Shown in pieces: positions 24,612 to 33,844 of a stretch of DNA of 64,000 nucleotides. Under the pieces are notes generated by a model. It was not told where the DNA came from, ran no database searches, and saw only the letters and a list, made by a program, of their open reading frames with translations. A program made the position numbers and the translations under genes. Positions within the stretch are counted from its first letter, which is position 1. Each line of letters begins with the position of its first letter. Origin of the DNA: Clostridium sp. (lineage in GTDB: Bacteria; Bacillota; Clostridia; Clostridiales; Clostridiaceae). The stretch spans positions 1 to 64,000 of the forward strand of contig NZ_JAHAIF010000008.1 of NCBI RefSeq assembly GCF_018372875.1. The letters are read 5' to 3'.

Positions 24612-25547
24612 ATGAAGGTAATAGAAATTGATAAGTTGGTTAAAAAATTTGATGACTTTGTTGCCATTGATAATATTTCATTATCCATAGATGAAGGAGA
24701 GATATATGGACTTCTTGGCCCAAATGGAGCAGGTAAAAGTACAACTATTAGTACTATATGTGGCTTAGTAAGACCTTCTTCAGGTGATATAAAAATAATG
24801 GGAACTAGCATTGAGAAAAATGATGTTAATATAAAAAGAAAAATTGGACTAGTTCCGCAAAAAATAGCTATATATGAGGAATTTACTGCTAAAGAAAATA
24901 TTAGCTTTTTTGGTGAACTATATGGACTTAGGGGAAAAGAATTGAAAGAGGCAGTAGAGAGAGCGTTAGAGTTTGTAGGTCTTAAAGATGTTAAGAATAA
25001 AAAGGCTAAAGAATATTCTGGTGGAATGCTTAGAAGGTTAAATATAGCTTGTGCTATTGTTCATAATCCTAAGATAATTATTATGGATGAACCAACTGTT
25101 GGAATAGATGCTCAATCTAGAAATCATATTTTAGATTCCATTAAGAAATTAAACGAAGAAGGTACAACAATAATTTATACTTCTCATTATATGGAGGAGG
25201 TAGAGTCCATATGTACTCAAATAGCTATTATAGACCATGGTAAAGTTATAGTAGAGGGAACAAAGGATGAACTAAAAAGTATAGTAGATGATAAGAAAAC
25301 CCTATCTCTTACACTTAATTCTTATGAAGAAATTAATATTGAAGAAATTAAATCTATTAAGGGAGTTTTATCAGTATATCAAGATGATAATTTAGTAACT
25401 ATAAACACTTCTAAGAATGTAAATAACCTAGATAAAATAATTAATTATTTTACAAGAAATGAAATTGGTATTGGTGATATTGGATATAGAGAAGTTACCT
25501 TAGAAACAGTTTTTCTGACATTAACCGGCAGAAGCTTGAGGGAGTAG
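24612..25547 (+). CDS. ABC exporter ATP-binding protein
   Basis: A 311-residue ATPase of the DrrA/CcmA type. It has Walker A GPNGAGKSTT (about 38-47), the Q-loop, signature YSGGMLRRL, Walker B IIIMDEP and switch histidine in YTSHYMEE. A C-terminal extension of about 80 residues is typical of drug and lantibiotic exporters. ATG 24612 has aaggagg 9 bases upstream, so the GTG at 24594 is not used. It heads a three-gene operon with two ABC-2 permeases. Substrate unknown; probably an antimicrobial compound or lipid. Confidence 0.93.
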   Translation: MKVIEIDKLVKKFDDFVAIDNISLSIDEGEIYGLLGPNGAGKSTTISTICGLVRPSSGDIKIMGTSIEKNDVNIKRKIGLVPQKIAIYEEFTAKENISFFGELYGLRGKELKEAVERALEFVGLKDVKNKKAKEYSGGMLRRLNIACAIVHNPKIIIMDEPTVGIDAQSRNHILDSIKKLNEEGTTIIYTSHYMEEVESICTQIAIIDHGKVIVEGTKDELKSIVDDKKTLSLTLNSYEEINIEEIKSIKGVLSVYQDDNLVTINTSKNVNNLDKIINYFTRNEIGIGDIGYREVTLETVFLTLTGRSLRE

Positions 25548-25557
25548 GTGAGATTTT

Positions 25558-26679
25558 ATGTTTCATGTTATTGTTGATGGACTTAAATTTAATCTTAGGC
25601 AAAGAAAATGGGTGATATTTAATACATTATTTCCAATTTTTCTTATGGTACTTCTTGGCGTAATGTTATCTAATACTAACTCTATAAATAGTGAAAATGA
25701 AGTTATTAATATATGTTATTACAATGAATCAGGAAAAGATGAAATTATAAATGAAATAAAAGATAATGTATTCAATTATGAGGATTTTAGTATAAAAGAA
25801 GTATCATCTGTTGAAGAAGGAAAGGCTAATGTTGAAAATGAAAGAGCAATATTTATTTTGCTTAAGGAAGGCTCTATAGAAACTTATTATTCGGAGAAAA
25901 GAGTCTCAGAAGGTGCAACTGTCCTATCTTATTTAAAGTCCTTTAGTGATACCTATGCAAGTATAAATGAATTATATATGGTAGATGTAGATAGGGCATC
26001 TGAAATTATTAGTAGTGAAGAATTTCTCAATGATAGTATAGACGTAAGGTTTATTAAAGAGGAGGATGCTCCTAATTCTTATCAGTACTATGGAATAGTT
26101 GAAGTAACTATGATGATGCTTTATGTAACATTATTTCCCATAGGATTACTTGGATTAGAAAAATCATCTGGAATAAAGGATAGAATAATTTTAACAGGAT
26201 TATCTGATTTTAAATATTTTGTTGGAAGAATTATTTCAAGTTTAATTCTAAGCATAATTATAATTACACCAGGATTTTTATTTTCTCTCTTTAAATTAAA
26301 GTCAAATTGGGGAGACAATCCACTCATAACTTTTATGTATGTAATAGCTGCTGCTTTAATGATGGTTACCTTAGGAACTTTTGTTGGTTACGCAATAAAG
26401 CAAAGAGATAGGGCAGCATTGTTCTTACAAGGACTTATTATTCCAGTCTTTTCTTTCCTAGGGGGATCTTATATATCACTACCTCTTGAAATGAATGGAA
26501 TATTCAATTTAGTAACAAATATTTCTCCTTTAAGATGGTTAAATAAGGGCATATTTAAAGCTGCCTATGAAGGAAATTTTTATTGCCTAAATGTAAGCTT
26601 AGTAATAAGTATTACAGTAACTATAATTTTATTTTGTTGTCTTTATATATGTATTAGAAGGGAGAAGAGAGAAGTATGA
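25558..26679 (+). CDS. ABC-2 type permease, first subunit
   Basis: A 373-residue membrane subunit. One N-terminal helix (about 19-37), a large extracytoplasmic loop (about 40-175), and five hydrophobic helices near the C-terminus including FSFLGGSYISLPLEMNG make the typical ABC2_membrane_3 layout. It starts 10 bases after the ATPase and its stop overlaps the next gene (ATGA). It likely forms the transmembrane half of the exporter together with the following gene. Confidence 0.9.
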   Translation: MFHVIVDGLKFNLRQRKWVIFNTLFPIFLMVLLGVMLSNTNSINSENEVINICYYNESGKDEIINEIKDNVFNYEDFSIKEVSSVEEGKANVENERAIFILLKEGSIETYYSEKRVSEGATVLSYLKSFSDTYASINELYMVDVDRASEIISSEEFLNDSIDVRFIKEEDAPNSYQYYGIVEVTMMMLYVTLFPIGLLGLEKSSGIKDRIILTGLSDFKYFVGRIISSLILSIIIITPGFLFSLFKLKSNWGDNPLITFMYVIAAALMMVTLGTFVGYAIKQRDRAALFLQGLIIPVFSFLGGSYISLPLEMNGIFNLVTNISPLRWLNKGIFKAAYEGNFYCLNVSLVISITVTIILFCCLYICIRREKREV

Positions 26680-27824
26680 GAAGTGTATATGCCTTAGTAA
26701 AGAATAATTTAAAGATAATGATATTAAAGAAACCTGCGTATACAATACTAACAGTAGTTTTTCCTTTAATTATATTTCTATTTGCCCCAAAGATTATAGA
26801 TGGATCTATCACTGAAATAAATGTAGGAATATATGATGAAAGTAAATCTTTTTCTTCTAATAAATTAGATGAGTATTTGTCTGATATTGATATGATTAAT
26901 CTAGTTAAAGTTAATAGTGAAGATGATCTAAAACAAAAATTTAATACTAGAGATATTTATTTAGGTATAATGATTGAGAAAAATATGGAGGAAAAAATAT
27001 TAAAGGGCGATAATTCAGGTGTGATTTTATATGGGATAGAAGGGGAAAATATTCATGAAATTTTAGATAAAGGACTATCTATTGAATTATCCAATATGAT
27101 AAATTTAGCAAAAGTAAATGAGGGTGACTTTGAAAAATATAAATTGTCAGTTGAAAGAAAAGAAAAAGAAAAAATTCAAGTTTCATATAAAGGTTTAAAT
27201 GATGTAAAAAAGAATCATAGTATAAGTCAAAGCTTAATAGGGTTTATAATTATGTTTGCTTTTTATAGAGCAATGAGTGGTTCTGGATTAATTAGCGAAG
27301 ATAAGGAACAAAATATGTATACACGAATTCTTACAACTAGTGTAAAACCATGGCAATATTATTTAAGTAATATTATAAGTACAACTATTTTACTATCAAT
27401 TTTATTTTCAATAAGTGTTATAGAAATAAACTTTGTTTCAACCATAGAAATTGGAGTTAGTAACCTTATGCTTATAGTGATATTATTAATATTAGGAATA
27501 GTTGCAGTATCTGTAGGAACATTTTGTATGACCATAACTAATGATAGAGATTTTTCAAGCATAATAAGTAACTTTGTTACAATATCATTTCTAGCATTAG
27601 GTGGGTGTTTTGTGCCTTTATCCTATTTAAGTAATACAATAAATAAAATTTCATATTTTACGCCTATAAGATGGGCAATGGAAGCTATTAATAATGCACA
27701 GCAAGGAGCAGATATAAGTGTAATTGTAATGAACTTATTAGTGTTAAGTTTATTTGGAATGGTATTTTTTATTATTTCAGTTTATTGTATAAATAAGCGT
27801 GATAAGGTTGACAATGTAAGATAG
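26676..27824 (+). CDS. ABC-2 type permease, second subunit
   Basis: A 382-residue membrane subunit with the same architecture as its upstream partner: an N-terminal helix (about 20-38), an external loop to about residue 190, and a C-terminal helix bundle containing LALGGCFVPLSYL and FTPIRWAMEAIN. A 4-base ATGA overlap with the preceding gene indicates translational coupling and a heterodimeric permease. The aagggagaag site lies inside the upstream gene. Confidence 0.9.
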   Translation: MRSVYALVKNNLKIMILKKPAYTILTVVFPLIIFLFAPKIIDGSITEINVGIYDESKSFSSNKLDEYLSDIDMINLVKVNSEDDLKQKFNTRDIYLGIMIEKNMEEKILKGDNSGVILYGIEGENIHEILDKGLSIELSNMINLAKVNEGDFEKYKLSVERKEKEKIQVSYKGLNDVKKNHSISQSLIGFIIMFAFYRAMSGSGLISEDKEQNMYTRILTTSVKPWQYYLSNIISTTILLSILFSISVIEINFVSTIEIGVSNLMLIVILLILGIVAVSVGTFCMTITNDRDFSSIISNFVTISFLALGGCFVPLSYLSNTINKISYFTPIRWAMEAINNAQQGADISVIVMNLLVLSLFGMVFFIISVYCINKRDKVDNVR

Positions 27825-27974
27825 ATATTTAGTTGTAGTTTTAGAAAACAATATGGTTAATCAGATACTAGTCTATATGTCTTATTTTAATCCACACTAT
27901 GCCAGTAAACAATCAGGAAAAATTTCATAATTAAATATATTTATGATGTATATAAAAAATTATAATTGTAAACA

Positions 27975-28006
27975 GTCGTTAGGTTTTATACCTAGCGGCT
28001 TTCTTC
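27975..28006 (+). terminator. Rho-independent terminator
   Basis: Stem gtcgttaggt/acctagcggc with a G-T pair and a 5-base loop, then tttctt. It ends the ABC operon. Confidence 0.75.
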
Positions 28007-28020
28007 TTAACTTAATAAGA

Positions 28021-28047
28021 ACCGTAATTATAGCATTTCATATATTA
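28021..28047 (+). promoter_or_regulatory. Sigma-K-like promoter of the collagen-like gene
   Basis: AC at 28021, a 16-base spacer, then CATATATTA at 28039-28047. This matches the sigma-K pattern AC-N16/17-CATANNNTA exactly, 58 bases before the start codon. It fits late mother-cell expression of a spore-surface protein. The motif is short, so this is inference. Confidence 0.5.
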
Positions 28048-28104
28048 ATAGTAGTAAGTTTTTTTACGAAAGATAAAAAATATGTTTAAATTATAGGAGG
28101 AAAT

Positions 28105-30093
28105 ATGAATATTACAGGAAGTGTAATTTTTAATATAAATAGTCAACCTAATGAAGCTTCTGGAAATCAACCAATAAAAGGTGTGCCAGTAGCAATACAA
28201 GTTAGAGGAGATACAAATATAGAAGGAACATTTGTAGGTAAGGGTATTGTAGTTTTAACAAATAGTGATGGTAATTTTGCTTTTAGAGACGTTCCAAAAG
28301 GAAGTTATCGTATAGTAGAGGCAGCTGGATACACAGGTGAAATTTCAAATAGTGGAAACTGGAATTCTAGTAAAAGTATATCAGTAACCCCAAGTGATCC
28401 AGATATAGGCTTAATAACATCTCCACCAAGGGAAACAAATCGTGTAAATTCTTTATCACCGAATACAGTATACGTTAATGTTTCTAATTCTAATATTTCC
28501 AATGTAAGATTTGTAGATGCACCAGTTGAAGATATATATCTTGAATTAAACAATTATGTAACTATAGGTAATAATCTAATTACAGCTGGAAATGATGGAG
28601 ATTTTGGGATATTACCAAATGGAACTCCTGTTGATACAAGCCCTACAACAGTTCCATACTCAGATTTTATAACAACTTTTAAATATGTACGTTACGTCTA
28701 TTTTAAGCCTAATGATGGTGAGTATTCTATTAGTAACACTATAACTAATACTAATTTTGGAACATGGTTTAATGTTTCAGATCATACAACAGGTGATGAA
28801 AGCGGACGTATGATGATAGTAAATGGAAGCAATCCAAACCAATCTATTTTTACTACAACAGTTACTGTAGAACCAAATACAAATTATGTATTTTCAACAT
28901 GGGTTATGAATATAGACTCAGAACTAAATTCAGTACTTCCAGAATTACGTGTAATTGTAAGAAGTAATACAGAGTTTCTTTTTAATCAACCATTAAGTAG
29001 TACTCTTAGGGTAACTAGGATTCCAACTTGGAGACAAGTAGGAGCAACTTTTAATAGTGGAAACAATACAAGATTAACAGTTAGTTTTATAAGTGAAGGC
29101 GGTCCAGCAGGAGGAAATGATTATTTAATTGATGATATTAGGTTATTGCAACTTCAAGGTGCTCCAGTTACAAATATTCAAAAGAGTGTAGATAGGATTA
29201 TAGCAAGCACTGGTGATACTATAAGATATACAATAACATTTATAAATTCAAGTAATCAACAATTAACAAATGTAATTTTTAGAGATATAGTACCTGAAGG
29301 AGTAACTATAGTTCCAAACACTTTAATGATTAACAATGTACAATTAGATGAAAGTAATATAAATTCAGGTATATCCTTAAGAGATATTAATGCTAGAGAA
29401 ACCATAACTATATCATTTGAGGTAAGAGTTAATAGCAATGTTAGGAATGGTTATACAGTAATCAATAATGCTGGAATAACCTATACTTTTAGAGATTCAA
29501 CTGGAAGTAACAGAACAATAACTACTACTAGTAATACAGTTCATACAATAATAATAAATACAAATTGTCCAGTTTGCCCAGCAGGACCACAAGGTGAAAG
29601 AGGACCTCAAGGGCCCCAAGGACCAATGGGTCCACAGGGAGAAATTGGACCAAGAGGCCCACAAGGAATTCCAGGAGAAAAATGTATTCATGACTATTTA
29701 TTTGTAAACACGCCTTATTGTAAGTGCATAGAAGGTAAGGAGCTAATTCCTTTAATGAATAATATACAAGTAAAAGGTACAGCTATTATTCATAGAGAAG
29801 GACGCTCAATTATAATTTTATCTCCAGGAAAATCATATTTAATTAGTTGTAATCTTACTGCTTCTATATGTGATTTAAGTTGTACAAATGAAATAAATGT
29901 AATTTTCTTACTAAATGGAAGACCCTATCCTGGAATGAGTTCACAAAGTATATATAGGAAAAATCAATGGGTAACTATCACTGGTAATTCTATTATTAAA
30001 GCCAATAAAGATGTCATTGGAATTGCTTTAGTTAATGCATCAAGCTGTTGCATAAAATTAAGAGATGTTAATATAACAATCATAGAAATATAA
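28105..30093 (+). CDS. Collagen-like spore-surface (exosporium-type) protein
   Basis: A 662-residue protein without signal peptide, as expected for proteins assembled on the spore from the mother cell. Domains in order: a Cna-B/SpaA-like beta domain (about 1-90), a carbohydrate-binding-like beta region (about 190-350), a DUF11 repeat (about 355-475), a collagen stretch of 11 uninterrupted Gly-X-Y triplets (494-526), and a BclA-like C-terminal beta domain (about 530-662). The collagen block is flanked by CPVC (488-491) and Cys527, which could cross-link trimers. ATG 28105 has a perfect taggagg site. Exosporium location is inference from architecture and the sigma-K-like promoter. Confidence 0.82.
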   Translation: MNITGSVIFNINSQPNEASGNQPIKGVPVAIQVRGDTNIEGTFVGKGIVVLTNSDGNFAFRDVPKGSYRIVEAAGYTGEISNSGNWNSSKSISVTPSDPDIGLITSPPRETNRVNSLSPNTVYVNVSNSNISNVRFVDAPVEDIYLELNNYVTIGNNLITAGNDGDFGILPNGTPVDTSPTTVPYSDFITTFKYVRYVYFKPNDGEYSISNTITNTNFGTWFNVSDHTTGDESGRMMIVNGSNPNQSIFTTTVTVEPNTNYVFSTWVMNIDSELNSVLPELRVIVRSNTEFLFNQPLSSTLRVTRIPTWRQVGATFNSGNNTRLTVSFISEGGPAGGNDYLIDDIRLLQLQGAPVTNIQKSVDRIIASTGDTIRYTITFINSSNQQLTNVIFRDIVPEGVTIVPNTLMINNVQLDESNINSGISLRDINARETITISFEVRVNSNVRNGYTVINNAGITYTFRDSTGSNRTITTTSNTVHTIIINTNCPVCPAGPQGERGPQGPQGPMGPQGEIGPRGPQGIPGEKCIHDYLFVNTPYCKCIEGKELIPLMNNIQVKGTAIIHREGRSIIILSPGKSYLISCNLTASICDLSCTNEINVIFLLNGRPYPGMSSQSIYRKNQWVTITGNSIIKANKDVIGIALVNASSCCIKLRDVNITIIEI

Positions 30094-30098
30094 AATTA

Positions 30099-30131
30099 GA
30101 GCTGTTGAAAAAATTTTTCGACAGCTTTTAA
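30099..30131 (+). terminator. Rho-independent terminator
   Basis: Stem gctgt..gaaaaa / tttttc..acagc followed by Ts, just after the collagen-like gene. Confidence 0.75.
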
Positions 30132-30363
30132 TATATGTGGATAGTTGCTGGATTATGAAACGATATACTAAATGTACTAATAAATACTTGCAGTTAGAAG
30201 GAGTAAACAGAATAGAGATAAATGAGGGAAATTAAATTTTCTCTTTACTTATTTACTTTAATAGACATATTAAAGTTAAACATGCAAAAACTAATAATGT
30301 ATAATTTTAATAAAACAATTTATTTAGTATTCTACTATAAATAAAATAAACAAAGGAGAAAAG

Positions 30364-31830
30364 ATGGATAGAATTTTAAAAGATAAGACTATAAAACTAG
30401 AAAATACCTATGCTAAATTACCAAGTAGACTTTTCACAGCTAAATATCCTGAAAAGGTAAAAGAACCAAAGATTGTTGCGCTAAACAAAACCTTAGCTAA
30501 AAATCTAGGAATAGATGTAAGCTTCTTAGAAAGTGAGGAAGGAGCAAATTTTTTAAGCGGTAATAAAATTTTAGATGGTACAACACCAATTGCACAAGCT
30601 TATGCTGGACATCAGTTTGGATACTTTACTATTTTAGGTGATGGAAGAGCAGTACTTCTTGGGGAATACTTAACAAAGGATGGAGAAAGAGTAGATATCC
30701 AGCTTAAAGGGTCAGGTAGAACTCCTTATTCTAGAGGTGGGGATGGTAAGGCATCATTAGGCCCGATGCTTAGAGAATACATTATAAGTGAAGGAATGTA
30801 TGCTTTAGGTATACCAACTACCAGAAGTTTGGCCGTATTAAAAACAGGAGAAGATATTTTTAGAGAGGATTTCTTACCTGGTGCAATACTAACAAGAATT
30901 GCAAAAAGTCATATACGTGTAGGAACATTTGAGTATGCTGCAAGACTTGGAGATAAAAAATATTTAAAGGAATTGGCAGATTATACTTTAGAGAGACATT
31001 TTGATGGAAATTATAATGGGAATCCTTATGAATACTTACTAAATCAAGTTGTAAAAAGGCAAGCTGAATTAATTTCAAAGTGGCAACTTGTAGGGTTTAT
31101 TCATGGAGTTATGAATACAGACAATATGTCTATAGCAGGAGAAACTATTGACTATGGTCCTTGTGCTTTTATGGATATATATGATCCAAGTACTGTATTT
31201 AGTTCAATAGATCTAAATGGTAGATATGCCTATGAAAAACAGCCTAGAATTGGTGGGTGGAATCTAGCAAGATTTGCTGAAGCTATATTATCATTATTAG
31301 ATGATGATAAGGATAAAGCAATTGAGATAGCAAATGGAGCTTTAGATAGATATAACCAATTATATTTAAATAATTGGTATTCAGGAATGAGAAAAAAGCT
31401 TGGTTTATTTAATGAAGAGGAAGGAGATAAAGATTTAATAGAAGGGCTTCTAAGTATAATGCTAAAATATAAAGCAGACTATACAAATACTTTCTATAAC
31501 TTAACTATTGGAAAGTTTACAAGCATGGATATTTTCTATATGGATGAGTTTAAAACATGGTATACTTTATGGAATGAAAGATTGAGTAGACAAGAAGAAG
31601 GCAAGGATGAAGTAAAAAAACTTATGGAAGAAAATAATCCAACTGTAATACCAAGAAATCATAGAGTAGAGGAAGCACTAGAAGCAGCAGTAAATAGAAA
31701 TGATTATAGTGTAATGGAAAATCTTATAGCAGTTTTAAAAAATCCATATGATTACTTAAGTGTTAATGAAGAATATACAAAGTTACCTAAAAATATAGAG
31801 AAAGGATATAAAACCTACTGTGGTACATAA
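30364..31830 (+). CDS. selO: SelO (YdiU) protein AMPylase
   Basis: A 488-residue pseudokinase-fold enzyme that transfers AMP from ATP to protein Ser/Thr/Tyr residues and links to redox stress. Visible family motifs include [20 protein letters not shown], the nucleotide loop [38 protein letters not shown] and the C-terminal Cys in YCGT (Cys486). This Cys lies at the place of the E. coli redox cysteine or the eukaryotic selenocysteine. Length equals the bacterial norm. Start ATG 30364 follows aaaggag. It is monocistronic. The 230-base leader is AT-rich without a clear gene. Confidence 0.93.
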   Translation: MDRILKDKTIKLENTYAKLPSRLFTAKYPEKVKEPKIVALNKTLAKNLGIDVSFLESEEGANFLSGNKILDGTTPIAQAYAGHQFGYFTILGDGRAVLLGEYLTKDGERVDIQLKGSGRTPYSRGGDGKASLGPMLREYIISEGMYALGIPTTRSLAVLKTGEDIFREDFLPGAILTRIAKSHIRVGTFEYAARLGDKKYLKELADYTLERHFDGNYNGNPYEYLLNQVVKRQAELISKWQLVGFIHGVMNTDNMSIAGETIDYGPCAFMDIYDPSTVFSSIDLNGRYAYEKQPRIGGWNLARFAEAILSLLDDDKDKAIEIANGALDRYNQLYLNNWYSGMRKKLGLFNEEEGDKDLIEGLLSIMLKYKADYTNTFYNLTIGKFTSMDIFYMDEFKTWYTLWNERLSRQEEGKDEVKKLMEENNPTVIPRNHRVEEALEAAVNRNDYSVMENLIAVLKNPYDYLSVNEEYTKLPKNIEKGYKTYCGT

Positions 31831-31874
31831 GATAGTATAGAATATTGATAAATAAAGTATAGAAATAGTTAAAG

Positions 31875-31905
31875 AGATACCTGTTAAATTACAGGTGTCT
31901 TATTA
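31875..31905 (+). terminator. Rho-independent terminator
   Basis: Stem gatacctgt/acaggtgtc with loop taaatt followed by ttatt. It ends selO. Confidence 0.7.
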
Positions 31906-31936
31906 TTTTGCTCAAAAAATACTTATTTTTCATTAT

Positions 31937-31951
31937 TGATAAATTTTATCA
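31937..31951. promoter_or_regulatory. Candidate Fur box
   Basis: tgataaattttatca matches the 7-1-7 Fur consensus TGATAATnATTATCA at 13 of the 15 positions and is palindromic. It lies 178 bases upstream of a feoA remnant, a classic Fur target. Inference. Confidence 0.4.
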
Positions 31952-32128
31952 GTAACATTATTGAATAGAATTTTTTTTTTCAGTATATACCAATTAATAA
32001 AAAGACACTGAGAATTATATTCAACTGAAATAGGGGGATTATTTTAGTTAAAGGGGTAAAAATTGCTTTGAATCGTGGACTTGATTCACTTATAGTGGTT
32101 AATTAAGTTTTGAAAGGAGTTTTTGATT

Positions 32129-32218
32129 ATGACTTTAAAAGAATTAAAACCAGGTGAATCAGGTACAGTTAAGTCAATTGGGGAAAAGGGAGTTATGATT
32201 ACAAGGTATGTAAAATGA
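32129..32218 (+). pseudogene. Truncated feoA remnant
   Basis: ATG 32129 with gaaaggag upstream encodes MTLKELKPGESGTVKSIGEK then GVMITRYVK and a stop, 29 residues. The first 20 residues are those of FeoA, the SH3-like partner of the ferrous-iron transporter FeoB, normally about 75 residues. The frame is lost after the first beta strands and no feoB follows, so this is probably a decayed orphan. The rest of the 31831-32282 gap contains only the terminator, the Fur-like box and the hairpin listed separately. Confidence 0.6.
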
Positions 32219-32230
32219 TATTATCATCAC

Positions 32231-32265
32231 TGTTCCACTAATTACAGTAGATAATTAGTGGAACA
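32231..32265. repeat. Long perfect inverted repeat
   Basis: Arms tgttccactaatta and taattagtggaaca, 14 bp perfectly paired, with loop cagtaga. There is no T run directly after either side. It sits between the feoA remnant and the end of the Arg-Asp-repeat gene. It may be a transcription barrier or an mRNA-stabilising hairpin. Confidence 0.6.
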
Positions 32266-32282
32266 AAAATAATATTGTTAGA

Positions 32283-32753
32283 TTATAAACTTTGACCTAA
32301 ACAGTTTGTATCATCAGCTATATCTCTAACATCGTCTTGTAAGTCACAAATATCGCTTTGAATAGATCTTAAGATATTCTTTATTCTGTTACTTACGCAG
32401 CAACGACTTTCAAATAAAGTATCATCTAGATTATTAAAGCATTGATTTAGGCAGTTAATAGCATTATTAGTATTTCTTAATTGATTTTCAAAAGCTCTTA
32501 ATGCTCTTTCTGTTCTCTCATCCATTGGACTATTATCAAATCTTCTTCCACAGCAAAGACGTCTGTCATCACGATCCCTATCTCTATCTCTATTACAATC
32601 TCTGTCTCTATCTCTATTGCAATCTCTATCCCTATCACGATCTCTATTACATTCACATTCGCTACTTAAGAAAGAAGTATTGTTATAAAAATTATCTCTA
32701 TAGTTACGGTAAGCTTCTGCTATTTCAGAATAATTATTATTATTTTCACACAT
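32283..32753 (-). CDS. Arg-Asp-repeat, Cys-rich putative spore-coat protein
   Basis: A 156-residue protein. Residues 1-32 are Asn/Tyr-rich. Residues about 33-65 are an almost pure Arg-Asp repeat interrupted by Cys-Asn (CNRDRDRDRDCNRDRDRDC). Then come LCCGRR, a helical segment with many Asn, and RCCVSNRIKNILRSIQ. There is no signal peptide. Alternating charges, cysteine pairs and the sigma-K-like promoter upstream suggest a spore-coat component similar in style to CotX/CotY-like proteins. I cannot name a family. ATG 32753 has aaggtgg as ribosome site. Confidence 0.7.
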   Translation of the reverse strand: MCENNNNYSEIAEAYRNYRDNFYNNTSFLSSECECNRDRDRDRDCNRDRDRDCNRDRDRDRDDRRLCCGRRFDNSPMDERTERALRAFENQLRNTNNAINCLNQCFNNLDDTLFESRCCVSNRIKNILRSIQSDICDLQDDVRDIADDTNCLGQSL

Positions 32754-32808
32754 AGTAAATCCACCTTTTCATCTTTTTGTTATTTATTTTTTATCCATTC
32801 GTATAATT

Positions 32809-32836
32809 TATCTTATGTAGATAATAGGTAAATGGT
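32809..32836 (-). promoter_or_regulatory. Sigma-K-like promoter of the Arg-Asp-repeat gene
   Basis: On the minus strand AC (32836-32835), a 17-base spacer, then CATAAGATA (32817-32809). This fits AC-N16/17-CATANNNTA and lies about 55 bases before the start. It is the second such site within 5 kb, also before a spore-type protein. Inference. Confidence 0.5.
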
Positions 32837-32994
32837 GATAAAAAAATAAAAAGTGTATAATATTATTTTTTTGTAGATATCCTTTTACTTTAAAGACAGT
32901 CTTTATTATGTATTTAAAGTATATTTATAGACAAATATTATAAAAATTAGGTATACTAAGGAAGAAGCAATAAAGATGAATAGGGGGAGCACTA

Positions 32995-33801
32995 ATGAGT
33001 ATAGGAAAGGTGCAAGAAAAAATAAGAAGTTTAAATAATGTAAGAAATAATCCGAAGGAATATCTTGATAAATGTGATGAAATAATTAAACTATTAATAG
33101 GTTCTAATGAAATATATACTTTAGTTAGTAAGGATTCCAGTGAAGAGTTCATAAAAAGCGGTAGGGGTGATATAAGATATGGTATACATGAAAATATACC
33201 TACAATGTGGCTCTTTTCTGAAGAGAAGATAGCTAAGGAATATGCTGATTATTATAATTTAAAGCTTAAAGGAGAATATTTAATAAAAAAAATACCATTT
33301 GAAGAACTATCATTAGAGTCTTATAGAGCTATGTTTTCAGGGGTTGGGAAGCTTATTGTAGACGAAGGAAGAGAATATTTAGCATGTAGTTTGTATGATT
33401 TGGTAAATCAATGTTTAATAAAAAATGGACAAGATCCTATACTAGAAAGAAAAGAGTATCTTGTTATGAACATACTAAATAGCATTAAGTATGGTAATGC
33501 AAAGTTATGGGTAGTTCCAAAGGCAGGGACAACATTTAATGATATAATATTTAATAATTTTGATCCTGCAATAGAAGGGGGCTATGTAAGATTTTTTATA
33601 AACAAGAACGAAAGTAGTACTTATTCAAAGAGATTAGGACATACTAATGGTATTTCTATAGATTTAGATATGAGCAGTTTTAATACTACCATAGAGAGCT
33701 TATTAAAAAGTGAAGCTAAGGGAGTAAAATTTATTATAAATAATATAGAATCAGATATAACAGTAGAAAAGTTAAATTCTTTATTAAGTAAGATGAATTA
33801 G
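32995..33801 (+). CDS. Hypothetical protein, 268 aa (possibly SseB-like)
   Basis: A soluble 268-residue protein without signal peptide or membrane helices. The central region (LWVVPKAGTTFNDIIFNNF) and the C-terminal GVKFIINNIESDITVEKLNSLL have a strand-helix pattern that loosely recalls SseB-type domains, but I would not assign it firmly. Start ATG 32995 is preceded by tagggggagca. The thrS promoter begins 6 bases after its stop, so it ends without a clear terminator of its own. Confidence 0.7.
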   Translation: MSIGKVQEKIRSLNNVRNNPKEYLDKCDEIIKLLIGSNEIYTLVSKDSSEEFIKSGRGDIRYGIHENIPTMWLFSEEKIAKEYADYYNLKLKGEYLIKKIPFEELSLESYRAMFSGVGKLIVDEGREYLACSLYDLVNQCLIKNGQDPILERKEYLVMNILNSIKYGNAKLWVVPKAGTTFNDIIFNNFDPAIEGGYVRFFINKNESSTYSKRLGHTNGISIDLDMSSFNTTIESLLKSEAKGVKFIINNIESDITVEKLNSLLSKMN

Positions 33802-33806
33802 AAAGT

Positions 33807-33836
33807 ATTGACAAAGCATTGTCAATGGAATATAAT
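33807..33836 (+). promoter_or_regulatory. Consensus sigma-A promoter of thrS with palindrome over -35
   Basis: TTGACA (33808-33813), a 17-base spacer and TATAAT (33831-33836) form a perfect vegetative promoter. A perfect inverted repeat attgacaa-agca-ttgtcaat (33807-33826) covers the -35 and spacer and could be an operator. Confidence 0.85.
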
Positions 33837-33844
33837 TCAAGAAA

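Noticed and set aside
29497-29691. Minus-strand frame rich in Trp and Ser opposite the collagen repeat
   Set aside because: It is a composition artefact of the Gly-X-Y codons read in reverse.
30157-30237. 26-codon frame in the selO leader
   Set aside because: There is no Shine-Dalgarno site and no separate promoter or terminator; it is likely chance.
32570-32655. Arg-Asp coding region as a non-coding microsatellite
   Set aside because: The frame is intact, has a ribosome site and promoter, and cysteines interrupt the repeat in a regular way.
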